Of a DNA stretch of 64,000 bases, positions 23,131-34,034 are shown in pieces. Source of the stretch: Escallonia rubra. Lineage: Eukaryota; Streptophyta; Magnoliopsida; Escalloniales; Escalloniaceae. The position numbers and the translations under genes are program-made. How positions within the stretch are numbered: the first letter of the stretch is position 1; each line of letters opens with the position of its first letter. Under the pieces are notes generated by a model that was not told the origin of the DNA, did not search any database, and was given only the letters and a program-made list of their open reading frames with translations. Location of the stretch: the NCBI GenBank assembly GCA_033065855.1, contig JAVXUO010001548.1:496001-560000 (forward strand). Reading direction: 5' to 3'.

Positions 23131-23351
23131 TAATTCTCCATCCTTTGAACATAAAAATATGAAGTTATTATATAGACAAGTTGTTCACGAACATATTCAT
23201 GAAAACTTTGAAGTGTTCGTGCTCGGCTCATTTAATAAACGAGCTCTAAAATGCTGTTCATGTTTGATTCGTATACAAACGAACATGAACGAGCTCTGAA
23301 AGAAACGAACCACGAGCTGTTCTTGAAGAGCTTGGTTCATTTACAGCCTTA
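22462..23351. mobile_element. hAT-type MITE nested in the right arm of the long-TIR element
   Basis: The ends are TAGGGCTGTATACGAATCGA and (reverse complement) TAAGGCTGTAAATGAACCAA. The flanks (T)TACGAG (22455-22461) and GTACGAG (23352-23358) form a slightly decayed TSD. The subterminal zones are rich in GAACTCGGCTCG and CGAGCTC motifs. A CA microsatellite lies at 23096-23125. The ends are of the common plant AGGGCTGTA type. Confidence 0.75.
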
Positions 23352-23900
23352 GTACGAGTGGGTGTGTTTTTGTGTAGGTGTGTGCATGGGTGTGTTATGT
23401 GTGTGCGAGCGTGTTGGTTTTATGTGTGTGTGAGTGTGTGTGTGTGTGAGTGTGTGTGACGGGTGGGTGTGTGGGGCTATGACTCTGTGTGTGGATGTGT
23501 ATGTGTGTGTGATGGGGGGTGGGGGGTGTTTCTCTGTGTGTGTGTGTGAGAGCGGTGTGTGTAATGTGGGTGTGTGTGTGTATGTGTCCGTGCGTGTGTA
23601 TGTATGTGAGCTGAATTAAAAAAGGGGGGGGGGGGGAGAGAGAGAGAAGAGAGATAAAGTAAGGAAGAAGAATAGTTGGAGAGAGAAAACAAATAAACAG
23701 CTATCATCTTAACTGTTAAATAGTATTTTTTCATAATGATGGTCTTGCCCCAGAACTTTTTAACAGTATGCGGCTTCTATTAACGGTAGGACTGTTTTGG
23801 CCCATTTTTTGAAACTTAGGTACTTAATTGGCACATTTGAAACGTTGGGTACTTAAACCGTACTAGAGTGATACTTTAGAGTATAATTTTGGCATTAGCC

Positions 23901-26250
23901 TAAAATAATAAATAAATGCATACAGGTGAAATTAAGTACCAAACAAATGTAGAAATTCTCATATACCATGCATATGTCTACTAAACAAAACATAATATAT
24001 TTTAATTTATAGGACTAATAAAGGCAGATAACATGTCAAAGCACATTAATTACCGAAACCCCCTGGATCTTGTCTCAATTTTTTGTACGAAAATCCAACT
24101 TCAAGCCTGCTCAATGTCATAATGACCAGTTCCAAATGGATCAGATCGGGCCCTTATTAGTATTGGTCAACTTATTATCCCTATTTCTATCACCGTTATA
24201 TTCATTTTTTTCCTCAACATTGATAGTGGTGGCGGTGATTGATTGGTGGGTTGCGTTAGTAGGTGATGGTGCGGCGCTATCTTGAAGTGGTGGAATATGA
24301 TTTTAGTTTGTAGATTAAAGCTTGAAAGAGATCATTTCAGAATTTTGAAGGGTGGGGTGAGATGATGACATGGTAAGGCAATGTGGCACTGCCGTGTCAT
24401 TTTTTTCGTTACTCTTTTCCTATTGGCAGTCTTGCCCCTGGATTTTTGGACAGCTATAAGCCTTCATTAGATGACATACTCAATTAGGTCGAGAAATAAA
24501 CCTAATTACGAGTTTGATACTTATTAAACGTTAGGTACTTGAGCTGAATTTGGTGTATACTTTAGGGTACAAATTTGATATTTGCACTTGTTTTAGACTA
24601 GTTGTACCACTTGGAAGTTATACATGTTTTGACAAAAGTTATATATGTTCTGGCATTAGGATTAGCTATCAGCTAGTTGAGCTATTAGTTGGTGTTACAA
24701 AAAAAATTACCAATCACAAAGAAATAGTGGGCTAATACAAATGAGCACCGATAGATATGAGTAATGTGTTTATTTTTCTTTACTTGTGTTAAAGCATCTT
24801 ATAATCCAATCACAACCGGCCAACCTTAGCTCCGCTGCCACTCAAAGCGCACAACATTGCCTTTGCCATTAAAACCCAAGACTTAAATACCCATCCTAAA
24901 CCCGTTGCCGCCACCTAAACCCCGTCAACACCTCCACTCACATCGGAATCCCATGACCAACCACCCATCCAAACCCCATCAACACATCAACAGCCAATGA
25001 AAGCATAGATCCTGCCTCCCTGCCCAACCCTGCCATCGCCATCGCTACCAAGTACCACCCAAACCTCATATACACATCCGGCCACCAAAAGCCTAGATCT
25101 AACCACCCAACATTGCTACCATCCTTACCCATAAACATCTCCTGCCACCATCTAACCTCAACATCAACCCTTTGTGTGTTTGTATGTGTGCAAAGACGAT
25201 TTTTGGTAGTCAGATATGGATTTGAATACGGATTTGGGTTTGAGTTTGTGATTTGAATGAATTTAGAGAAACAATTGGTGGTGCTTGGGATTGTGGCGGT
25301 CAGTCGTGATGGTGTGGTTTGGTGGTGATTGAGAGAGAGAGGAGGGGGATGGTTAGGTGGTGTGGTTTGGTGGTGATGGAGAGAGAGAGGATGGGGATGG
25401 TTAGGTATCAAACCGTGGTGGTTTGGGTGGTATGGAAGAGGAGGTGGATCAACCACTATTAAAGGTGTCATGGCTGTGGTGGGATAGTGGGGTTGTGGCA
25501 CTGGGGTCATGCAAGATTGTGGCATTAGGTCGAGTTGTGGTGGTAATGGCATTCTTGCAGTGTTCTGGTGGTGTTGGGGCAATGGTTTTGCAGGATTATG
25601 GTGATAAATGGTGTTGCAATAGAGCTATCATGGCGGTTGGCTAAGGTAGGGGTCATGGCTATGGTTATGGTGGGCTGTGTCAAAGAGAGAAGCATAGCTG
25701 GGTTTGTGTTTTAGAATACCTTTTGGAAATTTTCAAGTTTATCTCTAAATTTTCGAACCACACAATTGAGTCAATAGAGTTAAAAAGTAAACCTAGGTAC
25801 TGAATTGGTACAACTTAACCACTAGGTGGTATTAGCCCCTAAACCAAACATAATTTCAATAGAAGTCAAAATTACTTTGACAAAAGTCAAAATTGCTTTA
25901 ACTGTAGGTCTAGCCATATGAAACCGTTAATCACCAGGAAACTGGCAGAATGAATCAATAGTCTTTTTCAACAAGCTTAAATCATCCACTGCCGAGTTTC
26001 CGTTCAATGCCTAAATTATCACGAGCAACCAGATCACGTCTTTCAACCGGGAATTCGTGAAATATTATTATGCTGCAAACCCAGCTGTGGCATTAAGGAA
26101 AATGGAACATGAAAAGATTGAACAACATCCACATTCCACATACAGCCAAAAGCTATGGTCCTATTGAGAGCAGGAAGGAAGTCAAACATCTTTCAAATCT
26201 TCAAGGTAGTTTTGAAATGCTAGTCTAGTGGCCGCAAAAACAATGAACCA
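23901..26250. other. Intergenic DNA with diverged relatives of the 19.4 kb element
   Basis: No gene. The stretch 24390-24600 ends in ATACTTTAGGGTACAAATTTG and resembles the right arm of the 19414-23900 element. Ends GGGCTAATAC near 24731 and GGTATTAGCCCC near 25846 may delimit another diverged member. Repetitive GGTGGT/GAGAGA tracts lie at 25280-25420. The open frames on both strands here are low complexity. Confidence 0.45.
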
Positions 26251-26295
26251 AGAAATTCTTATTGCGGAAGTCTCCACGATGTTGCAGTTGAAGGA

Positions 26296-26330
26296 TTAAT
26301 GTTCCTTCGACTCAAAAAGGCCATCTGGAC
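26296..26330 (-). CDS. COX6A: COX6a exon 4 (C-terminus and stop)
   Basis: A 35-bp exon after the acceptor ATATGCAG. It encodes (G)PDGLFESKEH and TAA at 26298-26296. The PDGLFE continuation of FPWG is diagnostic and joins in frame. Confidence 0.9.
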
Positions 26331-29300
26331 CTGCATATCATAAAAGATCAGTTTTTGTCAAATGAACGGAAAAGATAATGCATGAATCAATTTTTCAATC
26401 TCAAAAGAAACAAAAATCAAGGATTTATGAGATCAACACCACAGTGATAGGTTCAGAGCAAAAAGTGCTCCTTAATTACAAGTATTCTCCCACTCAGAAG
26501 AGAGTAACATTCAACGACACACTTGTCTTGGCAATCTCGGACAACTAAAACTATTAAACCAGGAAAACAAGTGATTGCAGATACACAAACACTGCTGGAA
26601 AACCAAGATCTTGCAAGCCCCTGGATAACTTATCACACTTGTTGAGCAAGTATAAAATTGATAGAAGTTCTGTCAGTTATAGGGAAATGCAAGTCCAATG
26701 AACTTGGATAACTAGAGTAAGAGATCAAGACACCAGATCCTTATGATGAAAGGTAGCTTTTATGATAAGTAATCGAACACTAATGCACAAATGCTCTACT
26801 ATACCTCAGTAACAAATAGACAATGCATCAAATATACACTAATGAGTTCAGCGTAGAAAGTGCTCCTCAAGTAGAAGTATTCACCCACTTCCTCAGAAGA
26901 GAATAATGTTTACGGAAACACTAGTCTTGGCAATCTCAGATACCTAAACTATCGAACTACGAAAATGAGTGATTGCTGATACACAAAAATTATGCAGAAC
27001 GAAGATACTGTAAAGCCCTATATAACTTATCACGCTGGTTGAGCAAGTGTAATTGACAGGAATTCTTTCAATAATAGGGTGAAGTCAGAGTAACCCCTTA
27101 AAAGAGTACAAACAAGAGTACTTCCAAAATTGGTACATTTGCTCAGAATGCTGTTTTGCGTAAACGTAATTGCAGAGCTCTATAAGGGTCTGACATGTGA
27201 CAAGAACACACAAATACTTCCATAATTAAACTCATATTATCGAGGACATACAATTGTAACACTAGCATGAAATACCTGCAATAACACAAAAGTCAAACAA
27301 TATAAGGGAAGTGCTTAATGCACACCTTTTATGCTTATCAACACCACATATGACACAATGGTATGTGTAATGTTAAACTTAACAATATATTGCCAACCAC
27401 GTGCTATTCTTCCTATATGGTCCTGAACAACAAATGAGTGCCAGGTAGCAAATGGTTTGGTGCAAACATAAAAAGGTTTGCACGTCATACAAATGGTATT
27501 GTCGATCCATGTGACATGGATGCCAGGTTTGAAATGCAGAAACACTTCTCAGGAAAAGCAGGGTAAGGCTATGCCACAATGGTTGCAGTCCGCCCTTCAT
27601 GTTTTTAAGCCATATTGCTTCGTTGTCTATCCTCTCACCTTGAAGTGACATAATTGCTGTTGTCTTCTACCTCCACCGAACTTGAGGACAACCCTTAGTT
27701 CTCTAATATCGAACATCAAGCATCCACGTTCCTCACCACAGCCCTTCTAATGTCCCAACGTTAGGCCAAGGGTGTCCTTCTTCAAAGTACAACCAACCAC
27801 AAAATAAAATCTTGATTGTGGCAGAAAATAAAAAATTTCATCTGTTTCTCTGCCACATATACTGGAATACATAAAACACGTGATTATCATTCAAACAAGC
27901 ATTAGTGATTGCAAGGGTTGTGCAGTAAGTCGGTAACAAATCAAACTGGCTTCTACACCTCCATCTTAAATTTATCCAGCAGAAAATATCAGCACGAGTG
28001 ATTACAACAATTCACTAATCTAAATGTTCAGTATTGAAGGCATCCACACACTCCACTTCCTATAACCCTCGACGGTTGGCCACATTTTGTTTACATCAAG
28101 CAAGCACCATTGATACCACTGACTTTTATTTTTTATCTTCCACCTTCTGCAGTTTGTTACTCTTTTGTAAGTTCTCTGCTCGGGCACCAGATCCCCGAAT
28201 CTTAGGTCCTATAAGTATATACGTGTTCTTATGAATGCTTAGTGAGTCAGATACATGAACAAAACTAACAGAGGAAAAGACAAAGGCAGATCTTTCTTTG
28301 ACTGCCAAATACATAAGAAAAAGGACACCAAATCATGCAACCCGTATGCGACCCAACAGCTAGGATATTGAGCATCCAGACCCATCCTAAACAAGTCAGG
28401 AAATAACAAAAACAAAAGATTTAGCTTCAAGAAGAAATGTTCCATGTATTCCAGTGCCCCTCTGCTAGCCCAAGGCAAAGATCAAGCCCTGATGACTACT
28501 TATCCCTGCATCCCCTCCACCCTTCTAAGCACATCTAATGCTAGTTTTTCCAGCTTTACTACAATATGATGACAGCTTCTTAGAACATGATAATAGCTTC
28601 TACTCCCCGTATCATCTGGTTCACCTTACACACCACTCAAAATTACCCAAATTTTTTTTCCACCTTTTCACTTTTCTATCATTCTAATTATCTTCTTCTT
28701 TATAAACTTGCATCTTATATTGTTTCAAGTACGACAGCCTCAACCACAAGATATCAGGACACCAAAATGATGACAATTAAGCTCCCCTTGCTCAGCATAC
28801 TACACTTAATCTAATTTTTTCAAAACACATGACCTATGGACATGTACATACGCATAATTTCATAACACATGCATACCCTCGTGCATTGTACAACACGGTT
28901 GATACTTCTCTGAGACATAATGGTCAAAGTCACTCATAAAAATAGTTCCCACTGCCGATCCCAACTCATTTGAGCCAGCTTAAAAAACAACCCCCCATGC
29001 TTAAGAATGTCACTCTGCATCTATACATCACATGCAGTTACATTTAAGGTCATACTTGCCCATGTTGGATTGTCATTATAAAAAGATCTACCCCATGTAC
29101 TCCTTAGACCTAATAACCAAATGCTACGATATAATATGGCCTGGTTTCCACTAAAATTAGAAAGGCACCATCTCAAAACCATAAACTACAGCAATCAACT
29201 GTTAAACAAGCGTTAGAGAGAAAGCTTGTCCTTTCCAACACCAATTAAAAAATTGGCCACCAGGTAACCTTGTTACACAGGCTGTGTTTAGGTGTCCGCA

Positions 29301-32300
29301 TCGAACATGTGTCTGAGTGTCGAACTCGCCTATTTCTGATATTATAGGACACTGGGACACAGATCCAAATTTGGACACACAGGGACACATGTAGAACATT
29401 TAACTCCAAATAAAACTTTATGTGAGATTGGTGCAAGCTACAAGGGTGGATATAGGTATTATAGAAATAGTAAGTATAAGATGATCTTGTCATGCTGTGT
29501 GGTGGAAAAGAAAAGGAGAACACATGAAGGTCATTTATGAAGACTCCCCCCCCCCCCCCCAATCCACCCCCACCACAACACACCCAGATCTAAACTCTAC
29601 GTCTTCTCTTCTTCGACCTTCATTATCTACCATCATACATGACAACAAATTCGCAGAGATGCCTATCTAATCGGCAGTGTTGAGAGATATAAACCCCATA
29701 TTGGGCATCAATCCCACATGGAGTAAATAACAAAAGATAATTCAATATAGAAGTCTTGCAGACCTCTCCTCTTATTGCCAATCGGTTTGAGTTGAATACT
29801 TTCACATGGTATTAGAGCCGATCGATCTAAGCCCAGTAGACAATTCGAAGATTAGTTCCTCACTATCACCCAATCAATTTCTCCACGCGCTAAGCCCACT
29901 CAAAGATCAGTCGAGCCACAGGTGATGGGGCGTATGAGAGATATAAATCCCATATCGGGTATCAATCCCACATCGGGTAAATAACAAAAAAATAGTTTTA
30001 TATATAAACCTTGTAGGCCTCTCTTCTCATTGCCAATTGGTTTTGAGTTGGATGTTTTCACAGGCAACACGGCATGTCCCGTACGGATCTGAGATCGGTG
30101 TCCGCATCGTGTTGTGTCGTGTCGACAACAGTACTTTTGCCCCAAGGTGTCGAGTCCGTGTAACATAGCCTATAAAAGATCCCCTAATAGATCAAATATG
30201 TAACTGTAATCAAATGATAATACGAGTCTCCTGCTCACTAGACTTCCTATAACGCTGAATCCATTGCATGATTCTGACCAACTGGCTGCTTTTATTGCTT
30301 CTCAACCTAACTTTAGCACAGTTTCTCAAGCACAGCAAGAAATAACGGATATTAAGTAGTAACATAAAGAAAAAAAAACTCTTCTAGATTCTTAGGCCAC
30401 ATACAGTAGCGGAGGCAGCGGGGGGCGCGTGCCCACCTGCTGCCTTCTTCTCTCCCGTTTACTGTTTAGGGTACACCGGAAATGGTGCCCTTGCCGCCGA
30501 CATGGATGAAACCGCCAAATCTGAAATGAAGGTGGAAGAAGGAAGAAGAGAAGGCACAATAGATGTGGTCCATGGTGGTCGATGGTGATACCGACATATA
30601 ACACCAATCATTACCGTGAAGCGGCCTTGGTTCATCAGAATGGTGGAAAGTGGGCTGCCTTGCCTTCTGTTCTGTGTGATTACGAAAAGAGAAAATTTCC
30701 TTTCTTGTCTAATCCAGAAAGGTGAAGGGAGAAGGGAGGGAGGGAGAGAAAGAGATGGAAAACAAGGGGCAGGCTGATGGTTTTGAGGTGATAGCTCAGG
30801 TTCTTTTAGGGATGGATTTTGATTCATGCATTAATTTAATTAACGGTCAAGATTTTCTGAAAGAGCTCCATTTTTTAATTATGTTTCTAATATATGATGT
30901 TACGGTAAATGAACACAAAAAAGGAAAATTTTACTGGAAAAATGTATGTGATGTTTGCTGAAACGGCTAAAAAAATACGATACTTTTATAAATTACACTT
31001 TAATTAGGGTTCACATAAAAGACACATAAAAAGAACGACACTCAATTAAATGTCCTAGACGGCCTTTATACTATAGTTTGTTGTAGTGAACGCAACTCCA
31101 ATCTTTTTCTCTTTATTCATCTCAATCTTTGTTTCTCTTATTCTTAATATAACTATCTTGTTAGGTGTTGGGTTTTGTATATTGTAAATGAAAATAACTT
31201 ATTGCGGAGTATAAGATTGTCCCTTTATTTCTTTGTTCTTTCATACCTGTAGACATATCATGTGTTCGACAAAATGTAGGATACAAAAATTAGGAAGTCT
31301 ATTTTGATCTAGTAAATGCAGTTATTTCTAATTTGAAATTAAATTGGCACACACAAATCTTTGGGTTAACTTGCCCTTGGATTTACCAAGGTCAGAAGCG
31401 AATGTATGAATTTGTTACTTATAAAATTGTGGATGATTCACTCATGCCCTTTTGACCTACGGTGGTTTGAGTTGTTTGTTTCTTGGGTTAATACATTGTC
31501 ACAATATTTAGGCTTAGAATTTTTTTCTTCTTTGTTAATTAAGTGCCCACCCCGTGTATAGTTTCTGGCTCCGCCATTGGCCACATGCAGTTATCAGTTG
31601 TCAGGATGATGCTCTGAAACACGGGGAGAACACCACATAATGTTGCCTGTTTCTAAATTATCAGCATTGCATAAAACACATGACGATGTATGAAACTGTT
31701 ATACAATACACGACGACAGAATAAACAGCATACCCCAAGGAAATTCCTTGTTACGGATGTGCAGGTATGGGTACGGCTGCAAAAAAAAAAATTATGAAAA
31801 AACATATGAGAAACCATAAAAGGAGAATAAGTACTAGTTTTATCACAACAAGAGGTGAATGCCCTGTACAACTTTAGTTGCACAAAAGGCAAAGATAAAA
31901 CGCGCATATGTTGAGAAGACTCAATGGATAGAGTAAGATATCACAACAAATCTTACAGGGGGCGGGTCAAAATGGTGATGACCCTTTGATAGCTGATAAA
32001 CTGCCAAAACAGTGCACGTAACTATCCCGGCATAAGTAATCTTCTCCCACTTTGCCGCTTCAGCTGCACGTATACAAGATCGACCATTCAACATAGCATT
32101 CTTTTTCTTATCTTCATCAAATCAACTCATACAGCACAATAAATCATCCACACAACCGCATAAGGGAAAATGAAAACCCCAGAAGTAGACATATACGCAA
32201 TCTGAACATAAATACAAACCCCAGACAAGGTCAATAATAAATGAATTGTTGTTACCAAAGACTGATTAAAGAGAAATTATTGATATACGAGCAGATACAA

Positions 32301-32446
32301 AAAGAGGAGGATTTGAGAATCATACAGGCGTCGTCGTGACGGGCGGCAGAAGCAAATGTACGCTTGGAAGCTGGGGCTCCACGGGCTGATGCGCTACCAC
32401 CACGAAGGGCGGTTCGCAGGCCGGATCTCACCATCGCCGTCGCCAT
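26296..32446 (-). CDS. COX6A: Cytochrome c oxidase subunit 6a, mitochondrial (four exons, 101 aa)
   Basis: A nuclear-encoded accessory subunit of respiratory complex IV in the inner mitochondrial membrane. Coding exons are 32446-32326, 32063-31957, 31776-31734 and 26330-26296. Exon 1 gives a presequence rich in Arg/Ala/Ser (MATAMVRSGL RTALRGGSAS, then SKRTFASAARHDDA). Exon 2 gives SEAAKWEKITYAGIVTCTVL and AVYQLSKGHHHFDPPP, with the single membrane helix ITYAGIVTCTVLAVYQL. Exon 3 encodes PYPYLHIRNKEFPW, the COX6a signature. Exon 4 encodes GPDGLFESKEH and the stop. All junctions have GT/AG sites and keep frame (phases 1, 0, 1). The length equals that of plant COX6a. Intron 3 (31733-26331, 5.4 kb) is unusually long and holds several mobile elements. 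A CACTCGT-free CACGTG core lies 5' of the start at 32525. Confidence 0.93.
26451..26686. repeat. Direct repeat copy 1 inside COX6a intron 3
   Basis: About 236 bp beginning GTTCAGAGCAAAAAGTGCTC, with landmarks CACTTGTCTTGGCAATCTC and TATAACTTATCACxxTTGAGCAAG-like ends. It pairs with 26846-27079. Confidence 0.8.
26846..27079. repeat. Direct repeat copy 2 inside COX6a intron 3
   Basis: Begins GTTCAGCGTAGAAAGTGCTC and shares ordered blocks (CTAGTCTTGGCAATCTCAGA, AGTGATTGCTGATACACAAA, TATAACTTATCACGCTGGTT) with copy 1, about 395 bp away. Identity is roughly 80% by eye. Confidence 0.8.
29279..30171. mobile_element. Small TIR-like element enclosing a TRIM (tentative)
   Basis: The ends AGGCTGTGTT (29279-29288) and AACATAGCCT (30162-30171) are inverted repeats. 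GGTGTCCGCATCG also occurs near each end in the same orientation (29291 and 30092). No clear TSD is seen. A 14-base C run lies at about 29547-29560. This could simply be repeat DNA that received the TRIM. Confidence 0.4.
29678..30062 (+). mobile_element. TRIM (terminal-repeat retrotransposon in miniature), complete
   Basis: The 5' LTR is 29678-29806 (TGTTGAGAGATATAAACCCC ... GAATACTTTCACA). It is followed directly by a tRNA-Met-type primer-binding site TGGTATTAGAGCC (29807-29819). A short non-coding middle leads to a purine-rich tract (AGGTGATGGGG, about 29920-29930) and the 3' LTR about 29933-30062 (TATGAGAGATATAAATCCC ... GATGTTTTCACA). The flanks GGCAG and GGCAA match at 4 of 5 positions. 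Total length is 385 bp with no ORF. TRIMs move with enzymes supplied by other LTR elements. It lies in the sense-opposite orientation inside COX6a intron 3. Confidence 0.85.
30406..31578. mobile_element. MULE-like non-autonomous element with 11-bp TSD
   Basis: The termini GTAGCGGAGGCAG and (reverse complement) AATGGCGGAGCCAG are inverted. The flanks GGCCACATACA (30395-30405) and GGCCACATGCA (31579-31589) differ at one of 11 positions. A TSD of 9-11 bp points to a Mutator-like element. The 1173-bp interior has no transposase; GC-rich sequence at 30410-30760 could be captured DNA. It lies in COX6a intron 3. Confidence 0.78.
31734..31776 (-). CDS. COX6A: COX6a exon 3 (HIRNKEFPWG signature)
   Basis: 43 bp. 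A poly-pyrimidine tract and GCAG acceptor precede CCGTACCC. The donor is TTGGG|GTATGC. It encodes PYPYLHIRNKEFPW. Confidence 0.93.
31957..32063 (-). CDS. COX6A: COX6a exon 2 (transmembrane segment)
   Basis: 107 bp. The acceptor is ACGTGCAG|CTGAAG and the donor is CCCCCT|GTAAGA. It encodes the AKWEKITYAGIVTCT helix region. Confidence 0.93.
32326..32446 (-). CDS. COX6A: COX6a exon 1 (start codon, mitochondrial presequence)
   Basis: Forty codons plus one base. The ATG is at 32446-32444 in context AAAATGGCG. The donor after GACGACGCCT is GTATGA. Confidence 0.92.
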
Positions 32447-32524
32447 TTTCGATCGCTACCAAAACTGTTAATCGACTTTTGAGACCAATTTTTGTGTGCT
32501 GGTGAAGACTATAGAACAAGTTCG

Positions 32525-32530
32525 CACGTG
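32525..32530. promoter_or_regulatory. G-box core CACGTG upstream of COX6a
   Basis: CACGTG lies 79 bp upstream of the COX6a start codon, within the likely 5' UTR or proximal promoter. G-box cores are bound by plant bZIP and bHLH factors. A role here is only inferred. Confidence 0.35.
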
Positions 32531-32874
32531 TAAAGAAAGTCGGGGTTTGACACGTATGAAGGCAAATGGTGTACAAATAATTAACTGCTCATAAAATCTT
32601 TATTTTTGCATCAAATATTCTGGAATTTTAATTTTGCCTCCTAATTTCTTAAAATTTCAAATTAATGCTTAAAAACACTAAACGACCTCGAGACATCACA
32701 TTAATTATTGTTCAAACAGGGAGGCAAAAAGGTCATTTTGGCAAAAAAAATCATTTTTCTTCTAATTTCACTGTGATACTTAAGAAAATCAATGACTATC
32801 ACTTACATGAGAATTTTTTACATACACAAGCTGTAATACTTCATACTTGGCGGGTGTCTCCTGAACCCAACAGG

Positions 32875-34026
32875 TAGAGATGTCAAAAGGGTCGGGCGGC
32901 CCTAAAACGGCCATAAATGGTGAACAATGCGGCCCTGGTCCATAGGGCCAGGACCAAGCCGTAAATTTTTTTCAAAAAAGCCCGGCTCAGCCCTGCCCCA
33001 AAAAGGCCCGAGTCAGGCCCGGCCCCCTTTTCGGCCTTATTCTGACCCTGTCATTTGGCCTTAAATCTGGCCCTAAATCATTTTGAGTTACTTTTTTTTC
33101 TTTCCCCTTTTTTCTCGTTCCTCATTCTCTCTCTTTGTCATATTTTTCTCTTTTTATTTAACTTTTTGGACATGCACATTTCTTTTCAACTCATGATGAT
33201 GGTTCCTACTTCTTTATCTACTTTTACTTGCAATCCTCCACTGTATTAGTTTCATGAAATTATGAAGAGAAAATATATGTTTGTTTGTCAAGAAACTAGA
33301 AACAACACAATTTAGGCAATGAAAATGGAGAACATAACTCCAGAAAGCACGAAAAAATTCATGATAAAAGTGGTCTAATGATGCATGCTTCAATGAGATA
33401 CCTAATTTTACGTAAAATGCAAAGCTAGAAGTATGTTTAAGTGAAATTTTTTAGAGATATGGTGAAACTGGTAATGGCATGTGGTGGGTGATGGGTGTTG
33501 GTAATGGCGACGTTGTGAAGGTGGTGGTCGGTACGTTCCTGGTAAATCGTTAACGGTGGTGTGTATGATGGCGGAGGTGGTGGGTACCTTGTTGTTTGAC
33601 TGTTTGTAATAGTGGTGGTGGTCATGGTAACTGGTGGGTGGTGATGAAACAATGAGGGGTTACATTCAATTATCTACGTTTAGAGAGAAATTTCAGAGAC
33701 AGACATCAGCAGTCATATCCAAGATCGAGTTCGCAAAAAAAATTTGACTTGTAAATTGAAAACATACGTTTGCTCTGGTGAAAGACTGTAAAGAATTGAG
33801 AATGAAATGAAAAGAATTGGGAATGAAATGTTGGAAATGCAATACAAAACAGGAATTAAAAAAAAAAACATAGGCCTGGGCCCGGCCCTAAAGTTAGGGC
33901 CTAGGGCTTAGGCCTAGACAGGGCATCCGTTTCCTAGCTTTGGGCTTGGCCCGGTTTCTAAGGCCCAAACCCTAAATGGCCAGGCCCATTTTTTGGCCCT
34001 CTGGGCCCGGCCCTTTGACACCTCTA
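32875..34026. mobile_element. hAT-type non-autonomous element with exact 8-bp TSD
   Basis: The ends are TAGAGATGTCAAAAGGG and (reverse complement) TAGAGGTGTCAAAGGG. The exact flank CCAACAGG occurs at 32867-32874 and 34027-34034. The subterminal zones are full of GGCCCGGCCC and GGGCCGGG motifs. The 1152-bp interior has no transposase. It inserted about 430 bp upstream of the COX6a start codon. Confidence 0.88.
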
Positions 34027-34034
34027 CCAACAGG

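Larger units (their letters stand above)
19414..23900. mobile_element. Long-TIR MULE/Pack-MULE-like element carrying an LHT gene fragment
   Basis: The ends GGGCTAATGCCAAAACTGTA and (reverse complement) GGCTAATGCCAAAATTATAC start inverted arms of roughly 250-300 bp. The arms run through GTATCAC...TTAAGTACCCAA...TTTCAAATG, then TTCAGCTCACACACA with a C or G homopolymer and CA/TG microsatellites. Between the arms sits a captured amino-acid-transporter exon (21897-22160). Two hAT elements have since inserted: 19819-21828 next to the left arm and 22462-23351 in the right arm. The flanking duplication is imperfect (AAAATAAAT against AAAATAATA). No transposase is visible. The MULE class is inferred from arm length and gene capture. 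Confidence 0.7.
26331..31733 (-). other. COX6a intron 3 (5.4 kb), repeat-laden
   Basis: Bounded by the GT of exon 3 and the AG of exon 4. It contains a tandem duplication (26451-27079), a TRIM retrotransposon inside a small TIR element (29279-30171), and a MULE-like element (30406-31578). Sequence at 27310-27760 resembles an LTR or unknown repeat. No internal gene is convincing. Confidence 0.85.

Noticed and set aside
23434-23734. Cys/Val-rich and Thr/His-rich frames
   Set aside because: They are TG/CA microsatellite translations in the right arm of the long-TIR element.
24938-25582. 214-codon minus-strand frame, Pro/His-rich start
   Set aside because: Low-complexity GGT/GAGA repeats in the opposite strand explain it. 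No recognisable domain; it lies in TIR-element debris.
29678-30062. Interpretation as two independent solo LTRs
   Set aside because: The first copy is followed directly by a primer-binding site and the second is preceded by a purine tract, so one complete TRIM fits better.
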